A stretch of 64,000 nt of DNA from Nonomuraea dietziae (GTDB lineage Bacteria > Actinomycetota > Actinomycetes > Streptosporangiales > Streptosporangiaceae). A model generated the notes under the pieces. It did no database searches and was not told where the DNA came from. It was given only the letters and a program-made list of their open reading frames with translations. Position numbers and translations under genes: made by a program. The DNA lies in contig NZ_JACIBV010000001.1 in assembly GCF_014195505.1 (NCBI RefSeq), positions 2,108,001 through 2,172,000 of the forward strand, in the 5' to 3' direction. The stretch's first letter is position 1. Every line of letters starts with the position of its first letter. This document shows, one piece after another, positions 49,126 through 56,909 of this stretch.

Positions 49126-49878
49126 CTACTTCCGGTTCCGCTGCATCATCCTGCGGATCACGAACAGGGCGACCGCCCCTGCCGCCGCGATCATCAGCGC
49201 AGGCCTGCGCCTCGCCTCCGCGCCGACCTTGTCGGCGGCGTCCTTCACCTGGTCGGGCATCTTGTCGGCGACGGCGACGACCTTGTCCTTGGCCACTCCC
49301 GCGGCCTCGGTCGCCCTGCCCTTCACATCCGCCTTGTTCACGATGGCCTCGACCGTGTCGCCGAGCTCCTTGCGGGTCTCGGTGATGTCCTTGCGCACCT
49401 GCTCCTCCTTGAATACCTCTGTGTCATGGGCGGTCGTCGATCCTGTGGTGCCGCGTGGCCGTCTGGCCGCCGGGCGGGCGACCCCGCGGCCGCCGTCCTC
49501 CACGAAGCGGCTCGTCTCCTCGGCCGTCTCGAACTCGGCCGAGGCGGCCGTCTCGGCCCGGAGCTCGGCCTCCTTGGAGGCGGTAGTCCTTCCCGAGGCC
49601 CCCGCATGCGTCCAGGCGGCGGTCTTGCCCGATCCGGGGATCTCCGGCGGCTGGACGACCTCTCCCGAGCCGACGCGCTCGTCCGGCACCGTTCCCTCGG
49701 CCACGAACTCCTCGTGCGGCCTGCGGGACTCCTCGGCCTGATGGGCGTTCTCCGCCGCGCCCGCACGAGTCGGCGGAACGTTGATGGACTCATGATCTGT
49801 CGGCGTGCCGACGGTGGCCCTGCGCGCTCCCACGTCGCCCGCGTGTGACTCACTGAAGCCTGGATCGGTCTCGCTCAT
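49126..49878 (-). CDS. DUF3618 protein with long disordered N-terminal region
   Basis: A 250-aa protein. Residues 1-150 are low-complexity and rich in Glu, Ala, Ser and Arg. Residues about 155-250 match DUF3618 ('VRKDITETRKELGDTVEAIVNKADVKGRA', then helical repeats like 'AAGVAKDKVVAVADKMPDQVKDAADKVG') and end in a single membrane helix ('LMIAAAGAVALFVIRRMM'). Start overlaps the holin-like gene stop (ATGA). The long N-terminus is unusual for the family, which is normally near 100 aa. Confidence 0.85.
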   Translation of the reverse strand: MSETDPGFSESHAGDVGARRATVGTPTDHESINVPPTRAGAAENAHQAEESRRPHEEFVAEGTVPDERVGSGEVVQPPEIPGSGKTAAWTHAGASGRTTASKEAELRAETAASAEFETAEETSRFVEDGGRGVARPAARRPRGTTGSTTAHDTEVFKEEQVRKDITETRKELGDTVEAIVNKADVKGRATEAAGVAKDKVVAVADKMPDQVKDAADKVGAEARRRPALMIAAAGAVALFVIRRMMQRNRK

Positions 49879-50270
49879 CGTCGTGCCCTCTCCTTCACCA
49901 CGTCGATGTCGGTCTTGACGCTCGCGATCGCCGCTTCAGGTGTCGGTGGTGTCGCCTGCTTGACCTGCTTCTTACCGATCAGGCCGAGAACGGCGGCAAG
50001 CACGAACAGGGCCGCGGCCACGATCGCGGCGGCGGCCCAGGCCGGCAGCACGGCAGTCAGCAGCAAGATGACGGCGGCCACCAGGGCGGCTCCGCCGTAG
50101 AAGGCCATGAGGCCCGCGCCGCCGAACAGGCCCGCGCCGAACCCTGCCCGCTTGCCCTTCTCGGCCAGTTCCAGGCGCGCCAGGCGCATCTCGCTACGCA
50201 CGAGCTGCGACAGCTGTGCGGAGAGGTCGCTGACCAGCTCAGCCGTGGACAGGCCCTGCTTCGTGTTCAT
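49875..50270 (-). CDS. Phage-holin-family (DUF1469-like) membrane protein
   Basis: A 131-aa protein: N-terminal amphipathic helix ('STAELVSDLSAQLSQLVRSEMRLARLELAEKGKRAGFGAGLFGGAGLMAFYG') and two membrane helices ('AALVAAVILLLTAVLPAWAAAAIV' and 'AALFVLAAVLGLIGKKQV'). The family is widespread in actinobacteria with no phage link despite its name. A GTG eight codons upstream (50294) is an alternative start. First gene of the holin-DUF3618-YihY-lipoprotein operon. Confidence 0.88.
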   Translation of the reverse strand: MNTKQGLSTAELVSDLSAQLSQLVRSEMRLARLELAEKGKRAGFGAGLFGGAGLMAFYGGAALVAAVILLLTAVLPAWAAAAIVAAALFVLAAVLGLIGKKQVKQATPPTPEAAIASVKTDIDVVKERARR

Positions 50271-50306
50271 GGGTATGGCGCCTACCCACCCCACGGAAGG
50301 AAAACC

Positions 50307-50453
50307 TCAGCGCTTGACAGCCTTCAGCAGCTTGTCCAGGACGCTGAGCACGGAGGACTCGGGGCTCTCGCACCAGGGGGCGGGAGGGGCGGGGCGCTCG
50401 CACCACGGCTGGGGAGGACGCGGCGTTTCGCACCAGGAGCCGGGACGTTTCAT
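50307..50453 (-). CDS. 48-aa peptide with three Trp-Cys-Glu repeats
   Basis: A small gene that standard length cut-offs miss. Its ATG overlaps the stop of the upstream methyltransferase gene (ATGA, 50450-50453), and AGGAG lies just before it, so it is translationally coupled. The peptide starts MKRPGSWCETPR and carries three spaced WCE units at residues 7-9, 17-19 and 27-29, joined by proline-rich linkers. It ends in a short basic amphipathic helix (about residues 33-48). The three cysteines at a strict 10-residue period suggest metal binding, disulfides or post-translational modification. Codon use is normal for the genome. I know no matching family. Confidence 0.7.
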   Translation of the reverse strand: MKRPGSWCETPRPPQPWCERPAPPAPWCESPESSVLSVLDKLLKAVKR

Positions 50454-51187
50454 ATCTCCTGTCTACCACCGATGAGGTGAGTCAGCGCGGCCACCGACCG
50501 ATAGGGATCGGTACGGCCGGCGAGTTCCTCGCACGCGATCAGCGCGTCGAGGTCTGCGGGAGCCTCCTCGGTGTCCGGATCGAGATCGGTGAAGACGCGC
50601 ACGCCGTACCAGGCGACGACCTCGAGGCCGCGGGCCGACAGGGCCGCGGACAGGTCGAGGCGGCGGTCGGCCCTGGCGCGCAGGCCCAGGCGGTTGGTGT
50701 AGTGGCCGCCCTCGAAGGCCCGCAGAGCGGCCTGCCAGTCGCCCATCAGGCCGGGCCGCATGGCGAGCGCGTCGCCGTTGCGCACCAGCAGCGACAGGAA
50801 CCCGCCGGGCCTGACCAGCGCCGCGAGGTCGGTGAGGAGCGAGCCGGGCTCGTCGAGGTACATCAGGACGCCGTGGCACAGCACCACGTCGAACGACTCG
50901 GGCTCGAACAGCGACGACAGCCCTGACAGGTCGGATTGGACCGTGCGGACCAGGGCGGGGTCGATGAGGTCGAGCAGTTCGCGGGAGGCGTCGACCCCCG
51001 TGACGTCGTGGCCGCGTTCGGCCATCCGCAGGGCCTGGGTGCCCTGGCCGCATCCCGCGTCGAGCACGCGGGCAGGTGCCGCGGGCAGATGGCGGTCCAG
51101 CTGCCTGGTCACCAGCTCCTGCCTGACCACGTTGCGCAGCGTCCCGAGACCGGCGCGCCAGCGTCCCTCCGCACCCTCGAATCCCAT
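50450..51187 (-). CDS. Class I SAM-dependent methyltransferase (CmoM-like fold)
   Basis: A 245-aa methyltransferase: motif I 'VLDAGCGQGTQALRMAERGHDVTGVDASRELLDLI', motif IV 'FDVVLCHGVLMYLDEPGSLLTDLAALVRPGGFLSLLVRN', and a C-terminal cap ('WYGVRVFTDLDPDTEEAPADLDALIACEELAGR'). It resembles tRNA 5-carboxymethoxyuridine methyltransferase CmoM, but similarity by eye does not prove the substrate. Start chosen at the ATG 51187. The next gene, a 48-aa Trp-Cys-Glu repeat peptide, overlaps its stop codon, so peptide and enzyme are made together. Confidence 0.88.
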   Translation of the reverse strand: MGFEGAEGRWRAGLGTLRNVVRQELVTRQLDRHLPAAPARVLDAGCGQGTQALRMAERGHDVTGVDASRELLDLIDPALVRTVQSDLSGLSSLFEPESFDVVLCHGVLMYLDEPGSLLTDLAALVRPGGFLSLLVRNGDALAMRPGLMGDWQAALRAFEGGHYTNRLGLRARADRRLDLSAALSARGLEVVAWYGVRVFTDLDPDTEEAPADLDALIACEELAGRTDPYRSVAALTHLIGGRQEI

Positions 51188-51284
51188 GATCGGGAGCCTA
51201 TCCGGGGAAATCAAGGAGGAACCGAAGTGAAACTCCCGGCCCCGACACTCGTGGAACTCGGCACTACCGCTGGAAGGGAAGCCT

Positions 51285-52010
51285 ATGCATGTCGTCATAC
51301 TCGCGGGCGGCAAGGGGGTGCGGCTGCGGCCGTACACCTCGGCGCTGCCCAAGCCGCTGGTGCCGATCGGCGAGGAGTACGCGATCCTCGACATCATCCT
51401 GCGCCAGCTGGCCGCGCAGGGGTTCACCAGCGTGACGCTGGCCGTCGGCCACCTGTCACCGCTGATCAGGGCGTTCGTCGGCGACGGCACCCGCTGGGAC
51501 CTCGCCGTCGACTACACCGAGGAGGTGACGCCGCTGTCGACGATCGGGCCGCTGTTCTCGATCAGGGACCGGCTGCCCGACGACTTCCTCGTCATGAACG
51601 GCGATGTCCTGACCACCCTGAACTACGCGGACCTGCTGCACCGTCACACCGCCTCCAGCGCCCCGCTGACCGTCGCCACGGCGCCGCGGGTGGTCAAGAT
51701 CGACTTCGGTGTGCTGGAGGCCGCGGGCGGGCACATCACGGGGTTCAGGGAGAAGCCGTTGCTGAGCTACCTGGTCAGCATGGGCGTCTACGCGCTGTCG
51801 CGCGGCTGCATCGAGGGCTATCCCGAGGGGATGGCCTTCGGCTTCGACGAGCTGGTGCTCGACCTGCTGGCCAGGCGGCGGCCGCCCGCCGTGTTCGAGT
51901 TCGAGGGCTACTGGCTCGACATCGGCCGCCCCGACGACTACGACGAGGCCAACGCCCGCTTCGAGGAGATCAGGCCGCTGCTGCTGCCCGAGAGGGAGCG
52001 GGCGCTGTGA
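51285..52010 (+). CDS. Sugar-1-phosphate nucleotidyltransferase
   Basis: A 241-aa NTP-transferase that would make an NDP-sugar: '[28 protein letters not shown]' (nucleotide-binding loop), '[18 protein letters not shown]' (metal-binding Asp), '[19 protein letters not shown]' and '[16 protein letters not shown]'. It lacks the left-handed helix acetyltransferase domain. It heads the polysaccharide cassette 51285-55999; GGAAGGGAA precedes its ATG. The next gene overlaps it by GTGA. Confidence 0.93.
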   Translation: MHVVILAGGKGVRLRPYTSALPKPLVPIGEEYAILDIILRQLAAQGFTSVTLAVGHLSPLIRAFVGDGTRWDLAVDYTEEVTPLSTIGPLFSIRDRLPDDFLVMNGDVLTTLNYADLLHRHTASSAPLTVATAPRVVKIDFGVLEAAGGHITGFREKPLLSYLVSMGVYALSRGCIEGYPEGMAFGFDELVLDLLARRRPPAVFEFEGYWLDIGRPDDYDEANARFEEIRPLLLPERERAL

Positions 52011-52882
52011 GGGTGCTGCTCCTCGGCGCCTCCGGCTTCCTCGGCAGGCAGGTGCGGCTCCTGCTGGAAGGCGACCCCAGGGTGGGCCAGCTGGTCTGCG
52101 CGGGACGGGCGAGGCTCGACCTCCTCCGCGCCGACGTGGCCTCCGTCGCCGGGCTGCTGGCGTCCGTACGGCCCGGCGTCGTGATCAACTGCACGGGGCG
52201 GATGAGCGGCGGGCCCGACGAGCTGCTGCGCGGCAACGCGGGCGTGGTGGCGATGCTCGTGGAGGCGATGGCCGAGGTGACGCCCTCGGCCAGACTGGTG
52301 AGGCTCGGCTCGGCCGCCGAGTACGGGCCGGTGCCGTACGGGAGCTCCACCCGCGAGGACGACCCCGCCAGGCCGGTGACCGCCTACGGGGTCAGCCACC
52401 TGGCGGGCACCGGGCTGATCACCTCGGCCCCTGTGGACGGGGTCTCGTTGCGGGTCTTCAACCCCGTCGGCCCCGGGCTGACGAGGGTGAACGTGATGGG
52501 GAAGGCTCACGCCCTGCTCGGCGAGGCGGAGGGGAGCATCACGCTGGGCCCCCTCGGCGCGGTGCGCGACTTCGTGGACGTCAGGGACGTGGCGCGGGCG
52601 GTGGTGGCCGCCGCCTTCGCCGGCCCCCTCCCCGAGCGGGTGTTCAACGTGGGCTCGGGGCGCGCGGTGACGGTCAGGCAGGCGGTGGAGCAGCTGGCGC
52701 GGACGGTCGGCTTCACCGGCGAGATCCGCGAGAGGGAGGACCCCCGCGCGGTGACGGGTGAGGACAGGTCGGGGGCGGCGACGTGGAGCCAGGCCGACAT
52801 CTCAAGGGCGGAGAAGGTGCTCGGCTGGCGACCCGTCCACGGCCTGGCCGACTCCCTCAAGGCGATGGCGGAGCAGGGATGA
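52007..52882 (+). CDS. NAD-dependent epimerase/dehydratase
   Basis: A 291-aa extended SDR. Cofactor motif '[18 protein letters not shown]'; '[43 protein letters not shown]' carries the catalytic Tyr in YGVSH, where the usual YxxxK Lys is replaced by His. This is unusual and may mean altered activity. GTG start in a GTGA overlap with the nucleotidyltransferase gene. It would reduce, epimerise or dehydrate the NDP-sugar made by its neighbour. Confidence 0.9.
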   Translation: MRVLLLGASGFLGRQVRLLLEGDPRVGQLVCAGRARLDLLRADVASVAGLLASVRPGVVINCTGRMSGGPDELLRGNAGVVAMLVEAMAEVTPSARLVRLGSAAEYGPVPYGSSTREDDPARPVTAYGVSHLAGTGLITSAPVDGVSLRVFNPVGPGLTRVNVMGKAHALLGEAEGSITLGPLGAVRDFVDVRDVARAVVAAAFAGPLPERVFNVGSGRAVTVRQAVEQLARTVGFTGEIREREDPRAVTGEDRSGAATWSQADISRAEKVLGWRPVHGLADSLKAMAEQG

Positions 52883-53805
52883 GGCGGCCCGCGCCGGCGC
52901 TGGCCGCGCTCGCGGCCCTGACCGCGCTGTGGTTGCCCGCCTGCGCCGCGCCGTCGAAGGGGTCGGCCTCTCGGGAGGCGGGACCGCTGACCGGGGTGCG
53001 GTCGTTCACCTACGTGCTGACCGGCTATCCGGGCGGACGGCTCGACGCGGTCGCCGCCGCCCCGCACGAGCTGGCCATCGTCGACCTGTCCCGCGACGCC
53101 ACGGCTCCCGGCTACTTCAGCGCCGCCGAGATCGCCGAGGTCAGGAAGTCGGGCAAGAGGGTGCTGGCCTACTTCGAGATCGGCTCGGTGGAGGAGTTCC
53201 GCACGGAGTTCGCGACGCTGCCCGCCGATCTCAGGCTGAACGTCTGGCCCGACTGGCCCGACGAGCACTTCGTGCGCTACTGGGACCCGCGCTGGTGGGA
53301 GCTGGTCGTCAGGCCCAGGCTCGAGCAGGCGATGCGGGCCGGGTTCGACGGCGTCTACCTCGACACCCCGCTGGCCTACGAGGAGATCGACCTGGCACGC
53401 GTGCCGGGAGAGAGCCGGCGCAGCCTCGGCAGGAAGATGGCCGACCTGATCGTCAGGATCAGCGCCCACGCCAAGGCGAGCAGGCCAGGCTTCCTCGTGG
53501 TCCCGCAGAACTCCCCCGAGCTGCGCCACCACGCCGGCTACACCGAGGCGATCGACGGCATCGGCATGGAGGAGCTGTTCTTCAGAGCCACGGACCGGCC
53601 CTGCGACCGGCAATGGTGCGGGGAGAACCTCTCGGAGGCCGCCGCCCTGCGCGCCGCGGGCAAGGCGGTTCTGGCCACCGACTACGCCACCACGGCCGCG
53701 CACCGCCGTACCGCCTGTGAGGCGTACGGCAGGGCGGGGTTCGCGGGCAACGTCACCACGGTCGAACTCGACGTGGTGAGTCCTCCCTGTGACGGAAAGG
53801 AGTGA
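52879..53805 (+). CDS. Secreted GH114-like (endo-alpha-1,4-polygalactosaminidase) glycosidase
   Basis: A 308-aa exported protein with signal peptide and lipobox-like 'LWLPACAAP' (residues 18-26). The TIM-barrel catalytic part fits GH114/TM1410: 'FTYVLTGYPGGRLDAVAAAPHELAIVDLSRDAT', 'KRVLAYFEIGSVEEFR', 'GFDGVYLDTPLAYEEID' (catalytic Asp), 'FLVVPQNSPEL', 'GIGMEELFFRATDRPCD'. It would cut an extracellular amino-sugar polymer. Its place inside the cassette, with ATGA overlap to the epimerase gene, suggests it trims the polymer built from this pathway. Confidence 0.87.
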   Translation: MRRPAPALAALAALTALWLPACAAPSKGSASREAGPLTGVRSFTYVLTGYPGGRLDAVAAAPHELAIVDLSRDATAPGYFSAAEIAEVRKSGKRVLAYFEIGSVEEFRTEFATLPADLRLNVWPDWPDEHFVRYWDPRWWELVVRPRLEQAMRAGFDGVYLDTPLAYEEIDLARVPGESRRSLGRKMADLIVRISAHAKASRPGFLVVPQNSPELRHHAGYTEAIDGIGMEELFFRATDRPCDRQWCGENLSEAAALRAAGKAVLATDYATTAAHRRTACEAYGRAGFAGNVTTVELDVVSPPCDGKE

Positions 53806-53807
53806 CG

Positions 53808-55070
53808 ATGCCGAAGACTGTCGGCGTTGTCGGCATGGGATACGTGGGCCTCACGCTCACCGCGGCGATGGCCGCCAAGGGCTACAGGGTGCACGGGGTC
53901 GACGCGAACCCCGAGGTGGTCCAGGCCCTGGCGAGGGGCCGCGTCCACGTGTACGAGCCGGGGGTGGCGGAGGTCTTCGCCGACCACCTGGGCACCGGTG
54001 TGACGGTCGGGCACACCCTGCCCGACGGTGTGCCGCTGGACGCGGTGATCCTCTGCGTCTCCACGCCCGTAGACCTCGCCAGCGGCGCGCCGAGGCTCGG
54101 CAACCTGGCCGAGGCCGCCGCCGCCTGCGCGGGGCAGCGCCTCGTGGTGGTCCGCTCGACGGTGCCGATCGGCACCAGCCGCGCCGTGGTGCTGCCGCGG
54201 CTGGACGAGGGCGCCCGGCTGGTCATGGCGCCCGAACGCACGATCCAGGGCCAGGCGCTGCGCGAGCTGGTCGAGCTGCCGCAGGTGATCGGCGGCCTGG
54301 ACGAGGCCAGCCTGCGCGAGGGCGTCGAGCTGTTCGAGGGCCTGGCCGACCGGATCGTCCCCGTCTCCAGCCTCGAGGCCGCCGAGATGGTCAAGCTGGC
54401 CAACAACTGCCACACCGACCTGATCTACGCCTACGGCAACGAGCTGGCCCTGGTCGCCGAGCAGCACCGCCTGGACCCCCTGGAGGTCATCCGCGCGGCC
54501 AACCTCGACTACCCCCGCCCCGACCTGGCCAGACCCGGCTACGTGGGAGGGGGCTGCCTCACCAAGGACCCCTATCTCATGCGGGCCAGCGCCACCACCT
54601 CCCTGGTCGGCCACGCCAGGGCGCTCAACGAACGCCTGCCCTCCCACGTCGCCGGCAGGCTCGTGGACCTGATCCGCGAGACCTTCGGCGAGACGCGCGG
54701 CAGGCGGCTGTCGGTGCTGGGCTGGGCCTACAAGGGCTGGCCCGCCACCGACGACATGCGCGGCACCCCCATCGCCGACATGATGCCGGTCTTCACGGCC
54801 GCCGGACTGACCGTCCTCGGCCACGACCCGCTGGTCACCGACGAGGTCATCCGCGAGTACGGCGGGCAGCCCGTCAGCCTCGACAAGGCCTTCTCCGAGG
54901 CCGACGCCATGCTGATCGTCAACGACCACCCCGACTACAGGGGGATGGAGATCGGCGAGACCTCGATCAGGGTCCTGTTCGACTCCTGGCGCATTCTCGA
55001 CACCGACCGGCACGCCGGCGTGCTCGCCGGCAGGGGCATCCGCTACGCGGGGATCGGATACACGCGATGA
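53808..55070 (+). CDS. Nucleotide-sugar dehydrogenase (UDP-glucose/ManNAc dehydrogenase family)
   Basis: A 420-aa enzyme that oxidises an NDP-sugar to the uronic acid. NAD motif 'VGVVGMGYVGLTLTAAMAAKGYRVHGVDAN'; central 'MAPERTIQGQALRELVELPQVIGGL' and 'AAEMVKLANNCHTDLIYAYGNELALV'; active-site Cys in 'YVGGGCLTKDPYLM'; C-terminal 'VLGWAYKGWPATDDMRGTPIADMM'. The ATG at 53808, with AAGGAG at 7 nt, is preferred over a GTG (53802) in the stop overlap. Overlaps the next gene by ATGA. Confidence 0.93.
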   Translation: MPKTVGVVGMGYVGLTLTAAMAAKGYRVHGVDANPEVVQALARGRVHVYEPGVAEVFADHLGTGVTVGHTLPDGVPLDAVILCVSTPVDLASGAPRLGNLAEAAAACAGQRLVVVRSTVPIGTSRAVVLPRLDEGARLVMAPERTIQGQALRELVELPQVIGGLDEASLREGVELFEGLADRIVPVSSLEAAEMVKLANNCHTDLIYAYGNELALVAEQHRLDPLEVIRAANLDYPRPDLARPGYVGGGCLTKDPYLMRASATTSLVGHARALNERLPSHVAGRLVDLIRETFGETRGRRLSVLGWAYKGWPATDDMRGTPIADMMPVFTAAGLTVLGHDPLVTDEVIREYGGQPVSLDKAFSEADAMLIVNDHPDYRGMEIGETSIRVLFDSWRILDTDRHAGVLAGRGIRYAGIGYTR

Positions 55071-55999
55071 GAGTCCTCCTGCTGGGCGGCGCCGGCTTCA
55101 TCGGCCTGCACCTGGCCGCGCGTCTGCTCGCCGACGACCACGCCGTCACGGTCGTGGACGACTTCTCCAGGGGCAGGCGCGATCCCGCGCTGGAGGAGCT
55201 GCCGCTGGACGTGCGCGACGCCGACCTCACCGACCCGGGCTCCTACCGGGCGCTGGAGCACGGCTGGGACCAGATCTACATGCTGGCCGCCGTCGTCGGT
55301 GTGCGGAACGTGGAGCGCGACCCCGCCAGGGTGCTGCGGGTCAACACGCTGGCGCTGATGCACCTGCTGGACTGGATCGAGCCCGGTGAGCCGCTGTTCT
55401 TCGCCTCCACCAGCGAGGCGTACGCGGGCGGTGTCACCGCGGGGCTGGTCCCCGTTCCCACGCCGGAGACCGTCCCCCTGGTGATCGAGGACGTCGCCGC
55501 GCCGCGCTTCTCCTACGCGATCAGCAAGCTGCACGGCGAGGCGGCGGTCCTGCACGGCGCGCACGCGGTGGTGGGGCGCTTCCACAACGTCTACGGGCCC
55601 AGGATGGGCCACGACCACGTCATCCCCGAGCTGTCGCTGCGGGCGGCGCGCGGCGAGAACCCCTTCACCCTCTACGGCGGCGAGCAGAGCAGGGCGTTCT
55701 GCTACGTCGACGACGCGGTCGAGGCGATGGTCAGGCTGATGGCCACGCCCGAGGCGTTCGGGCGGATCGTGCACATCGGTGACGACAGCGCGGAGACCGG
55801 GATCGCCGACCTGGCGGAGCTCGTCCTGAGGGTGGCCGGCGCCGATCCCGTCATCTCCCCCGCTCCCGCGCCGGCGGGCTCGGTCGCCCGCCGCTGTCCC
55901 GACATCTCACTGCTGCGCGAGCTCACGGGTTTCGAGCCGAAGGTCTCGCTGGAGGAGGGTGTCCGCAGGACCTTCGCCTGGTACCGCGAGCACGCCTGA
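55067..55999 (+). CDS. NAD-dependent epimerase/dehydratase (sugar nucleotide)
   Basis: A 310-aa extended SDR: 'VLLLGGAGFIGLHLAARLLADDHAVTVVDDFSRGRRD', 'IYMLAAVVGVRNVERDPARVLRVNTLAL', catalytic 'FFASTSEAYAGG' and YxxxK in 'FSYAISKLHGEAAVL', and 'FHNVYGPRMGHDHVIPEL'. It looks like a UDP-uronate decarboxylase/epimerase-type enzyme acting after the dehydrogenase, for example making a pentose or epimerised uronate; the product is not certain. Its last 93 bp are antisense to the HspR-like gene. Confidence 0.92.
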   Translation: MRVLLLGGAGFIGLHLAARLLADDHAVTVVDDFSRGRRDPALEELPLDVRDADLTDPGSYRALEHGWDQIYMLAAVVGVRNVERDPARVLRVNTLALMHLLDWIEPGEPLFFASTSEAYAGGVTAGLVPVPTPETVPLVIEDVAAPRFSYAISKLHGEAAVLHGAHAVVGRFHNVYGPRMGHDHVIPELSLRAARGENPFTLYGGEQSRAFCYVDDAVEAMVRLMATPEAFGRIVHIGDDSAETGIADLAELVLRVAGADPVISPAPAPAGSVARRCPDISLLRELTGFEPKVSLEEGVRRTFAWYREHA

Positions 56000-56332
56000 G
56001 CGCCCCCGCGCGCCGGTCCTCAACCCTGCTCGGTCAGACGGGCCCTGGGCCGCCTTCAGCTCCTGGCGCAGGCGGCGCACCTCACGTTCGAGGTCGAGGA
56101 TGCGGCGGATGGCGATGAGCGTCATGCCCTCGTCGGCCATCTGGGTGACATGCTGCACGGTCATGATGTCGTGGCGGGAGTAGCGCCGCTGCCCGCCGGT
56201 GGAGCGGGCAGGGCTGACGACCTCGTGCTGGTCGAGCCGGCGCAGATAGGCCTGCTGCACCTGCAGCATGTCGGCCACCTGCCCCAGTGAGTAGAGCGGC
56301 GCGTGGTCGTCGTCGAAGGGCAGGGCGGGCAT
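55907..56332 (-). CDS. MerR-family regulator (HspR-like) downstream of hsp20
   Basis: A 141-aa regulator with winged HTH 'LYSLGQVADMLQVQQAYLRRLDQHEVVSPARSTGGQRRYSRHDIMTVQHVTQMADEGMTLIAIRRIL' and a coiled coil ('LEREVRRLRQELKAAQ'), the layout of HspR-type heat-shock repressors. It follows hsp20 on the same strand after a hairpin and most likely represses hsp20. AGGAGG precedes the ATG. The final ~30 residues run antisense into the sugar epimerase gene and look like added non-conserved tail. Confidence 0.88.
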   Translation of the reverse strand: MPALPFDDDHAPLYSLGQVADMLQVQQAYLRRLDQHEVVSPARSTGGQRRYSRHDIMTVQHVTQMADEGMTLIAIRRILDLEREVRRLRQELKAAQGPSDRAGLRTGARGRSGVLAVPGEGPADTLLQRDLRLETRELAQQ

Positions 56333-56351
56333 CACGACCTCCTGGGGACAT

Positions 56352-56390
56352 GGGGCGGGCGACGGGGACCTGGGTTCCCTCGCCCGCCCC
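56352..56390 (-). terminator. Hairpin between hsp20 and the HspR-like gene
   Basis: Perfect 11-bp inverted repeat (ggggcgggcga / tcgcccgcccc) 11 bp after the hsp20 stop and before the regulator's Shine-Dalgarno. It could terminate hsp20 mRNA or limit readthrough into the regulator, setting the chaperone:repressor ratio. Confidence 0.6.
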
Positions 56391-56400
56391 CGCCTCAAGG

Positions 56401-56829
56401 TCAGGCCTTGATGGCCTTGCTCTCGCCGCGCTGGATCTCGACCTTGCGCGGCTTGGCGCGCTCCAGCACGGGGATGCGGACGACGAGCACGCCGTTGGCG
56501 TAGCCCGCGTCGATCCTGTCGCTGTCGAGATGCTCGGAAAGGTAGACCCGGCGGGTGAAGGCGCCCATCGGGCGCTCCCTCACGAACATCCGCTCGTTCT
56601 CGGCGATCTCCTCCTCGCGGCGGGCGGTGACGCTGAGCACGCCGCGGTCGACGGTCACCTCGATGGAGTCGGGGTCGATGCCGGGAAGGTCGAACTTGAG
56701 CACCACGTCGTCGTCACGCCGCAGCCCGTCCATGGGCATGGCCGAGCCGGCTTCGACGCTCTGGCGAGCCAGCCGGTTGAACTGGCGCTCGAACTCCTGG
56801 ATGAACGGGTCGATCGAGGTCAACAGCAT
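56401..56829 (-). CDS. Hsp20/alpha-crystallin small heat-shock protein
   Basis: A 142-aa small chaperone. The alpha-crystallin domain (about 38-125) has 'PMDGLRRDDDVVLKFDLPGIDPDSIEVTVDRGVLSVTARREEEIAENERMFVRERPMGAFTRRVYLSEHLDSDRIDAGYANGVLVVRIPV'. GVLVVRIP is the conserved A-x-x-x-n-G-v-L motif. It binds unfolding proteins under stress. AGGAGG precedes the ATG. An AT-rich stretch (56861-56882) with TATAAA upstream likely holds its promoter; no clear HAIR operator (CTTGAGT-N7-ACTCAAG) was found. Confidence 0.93.
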   Translation of the reverse strand: MLLTSIDPFIQEFERQFNRLARQSVEAGSAMPMDGLRRDDDVVLKFDLPGIDPDSIEVTVDRGVLSVTARREEEIAENERMFVRERPMGAFTRRVYLSEHLDSDRIDAGYANGVLVVRIPVLERAKPRKVEIQRGESKAIKA

Positions 56830-56909
56830 CTCCGAACCTCCTCGCTGACTAGAACCTGCAAATCTGTTTATAGGTTAATTCGCTGTCAGCTTGGATGCAA
56901 GTGGCCGGG

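Noticed and set aside
50239..50469. 76-codon minus-strand frame overlapping the WCE peptide
   Set aside because: It is the alternative frame of the 48-aa peptide gene, lacks a ribosome-binding site and has no motif, while the 48-aa frame has coupling, an SD and internal repeats.
56830..56909. HAIR operator (CTTGAGT-N7-ACTCAAG) upstream of hsp20
   Set aside because: Only CTTG-N4-CAAG is present near 56893-56904; the HspR consensus spacing and arms are not met.
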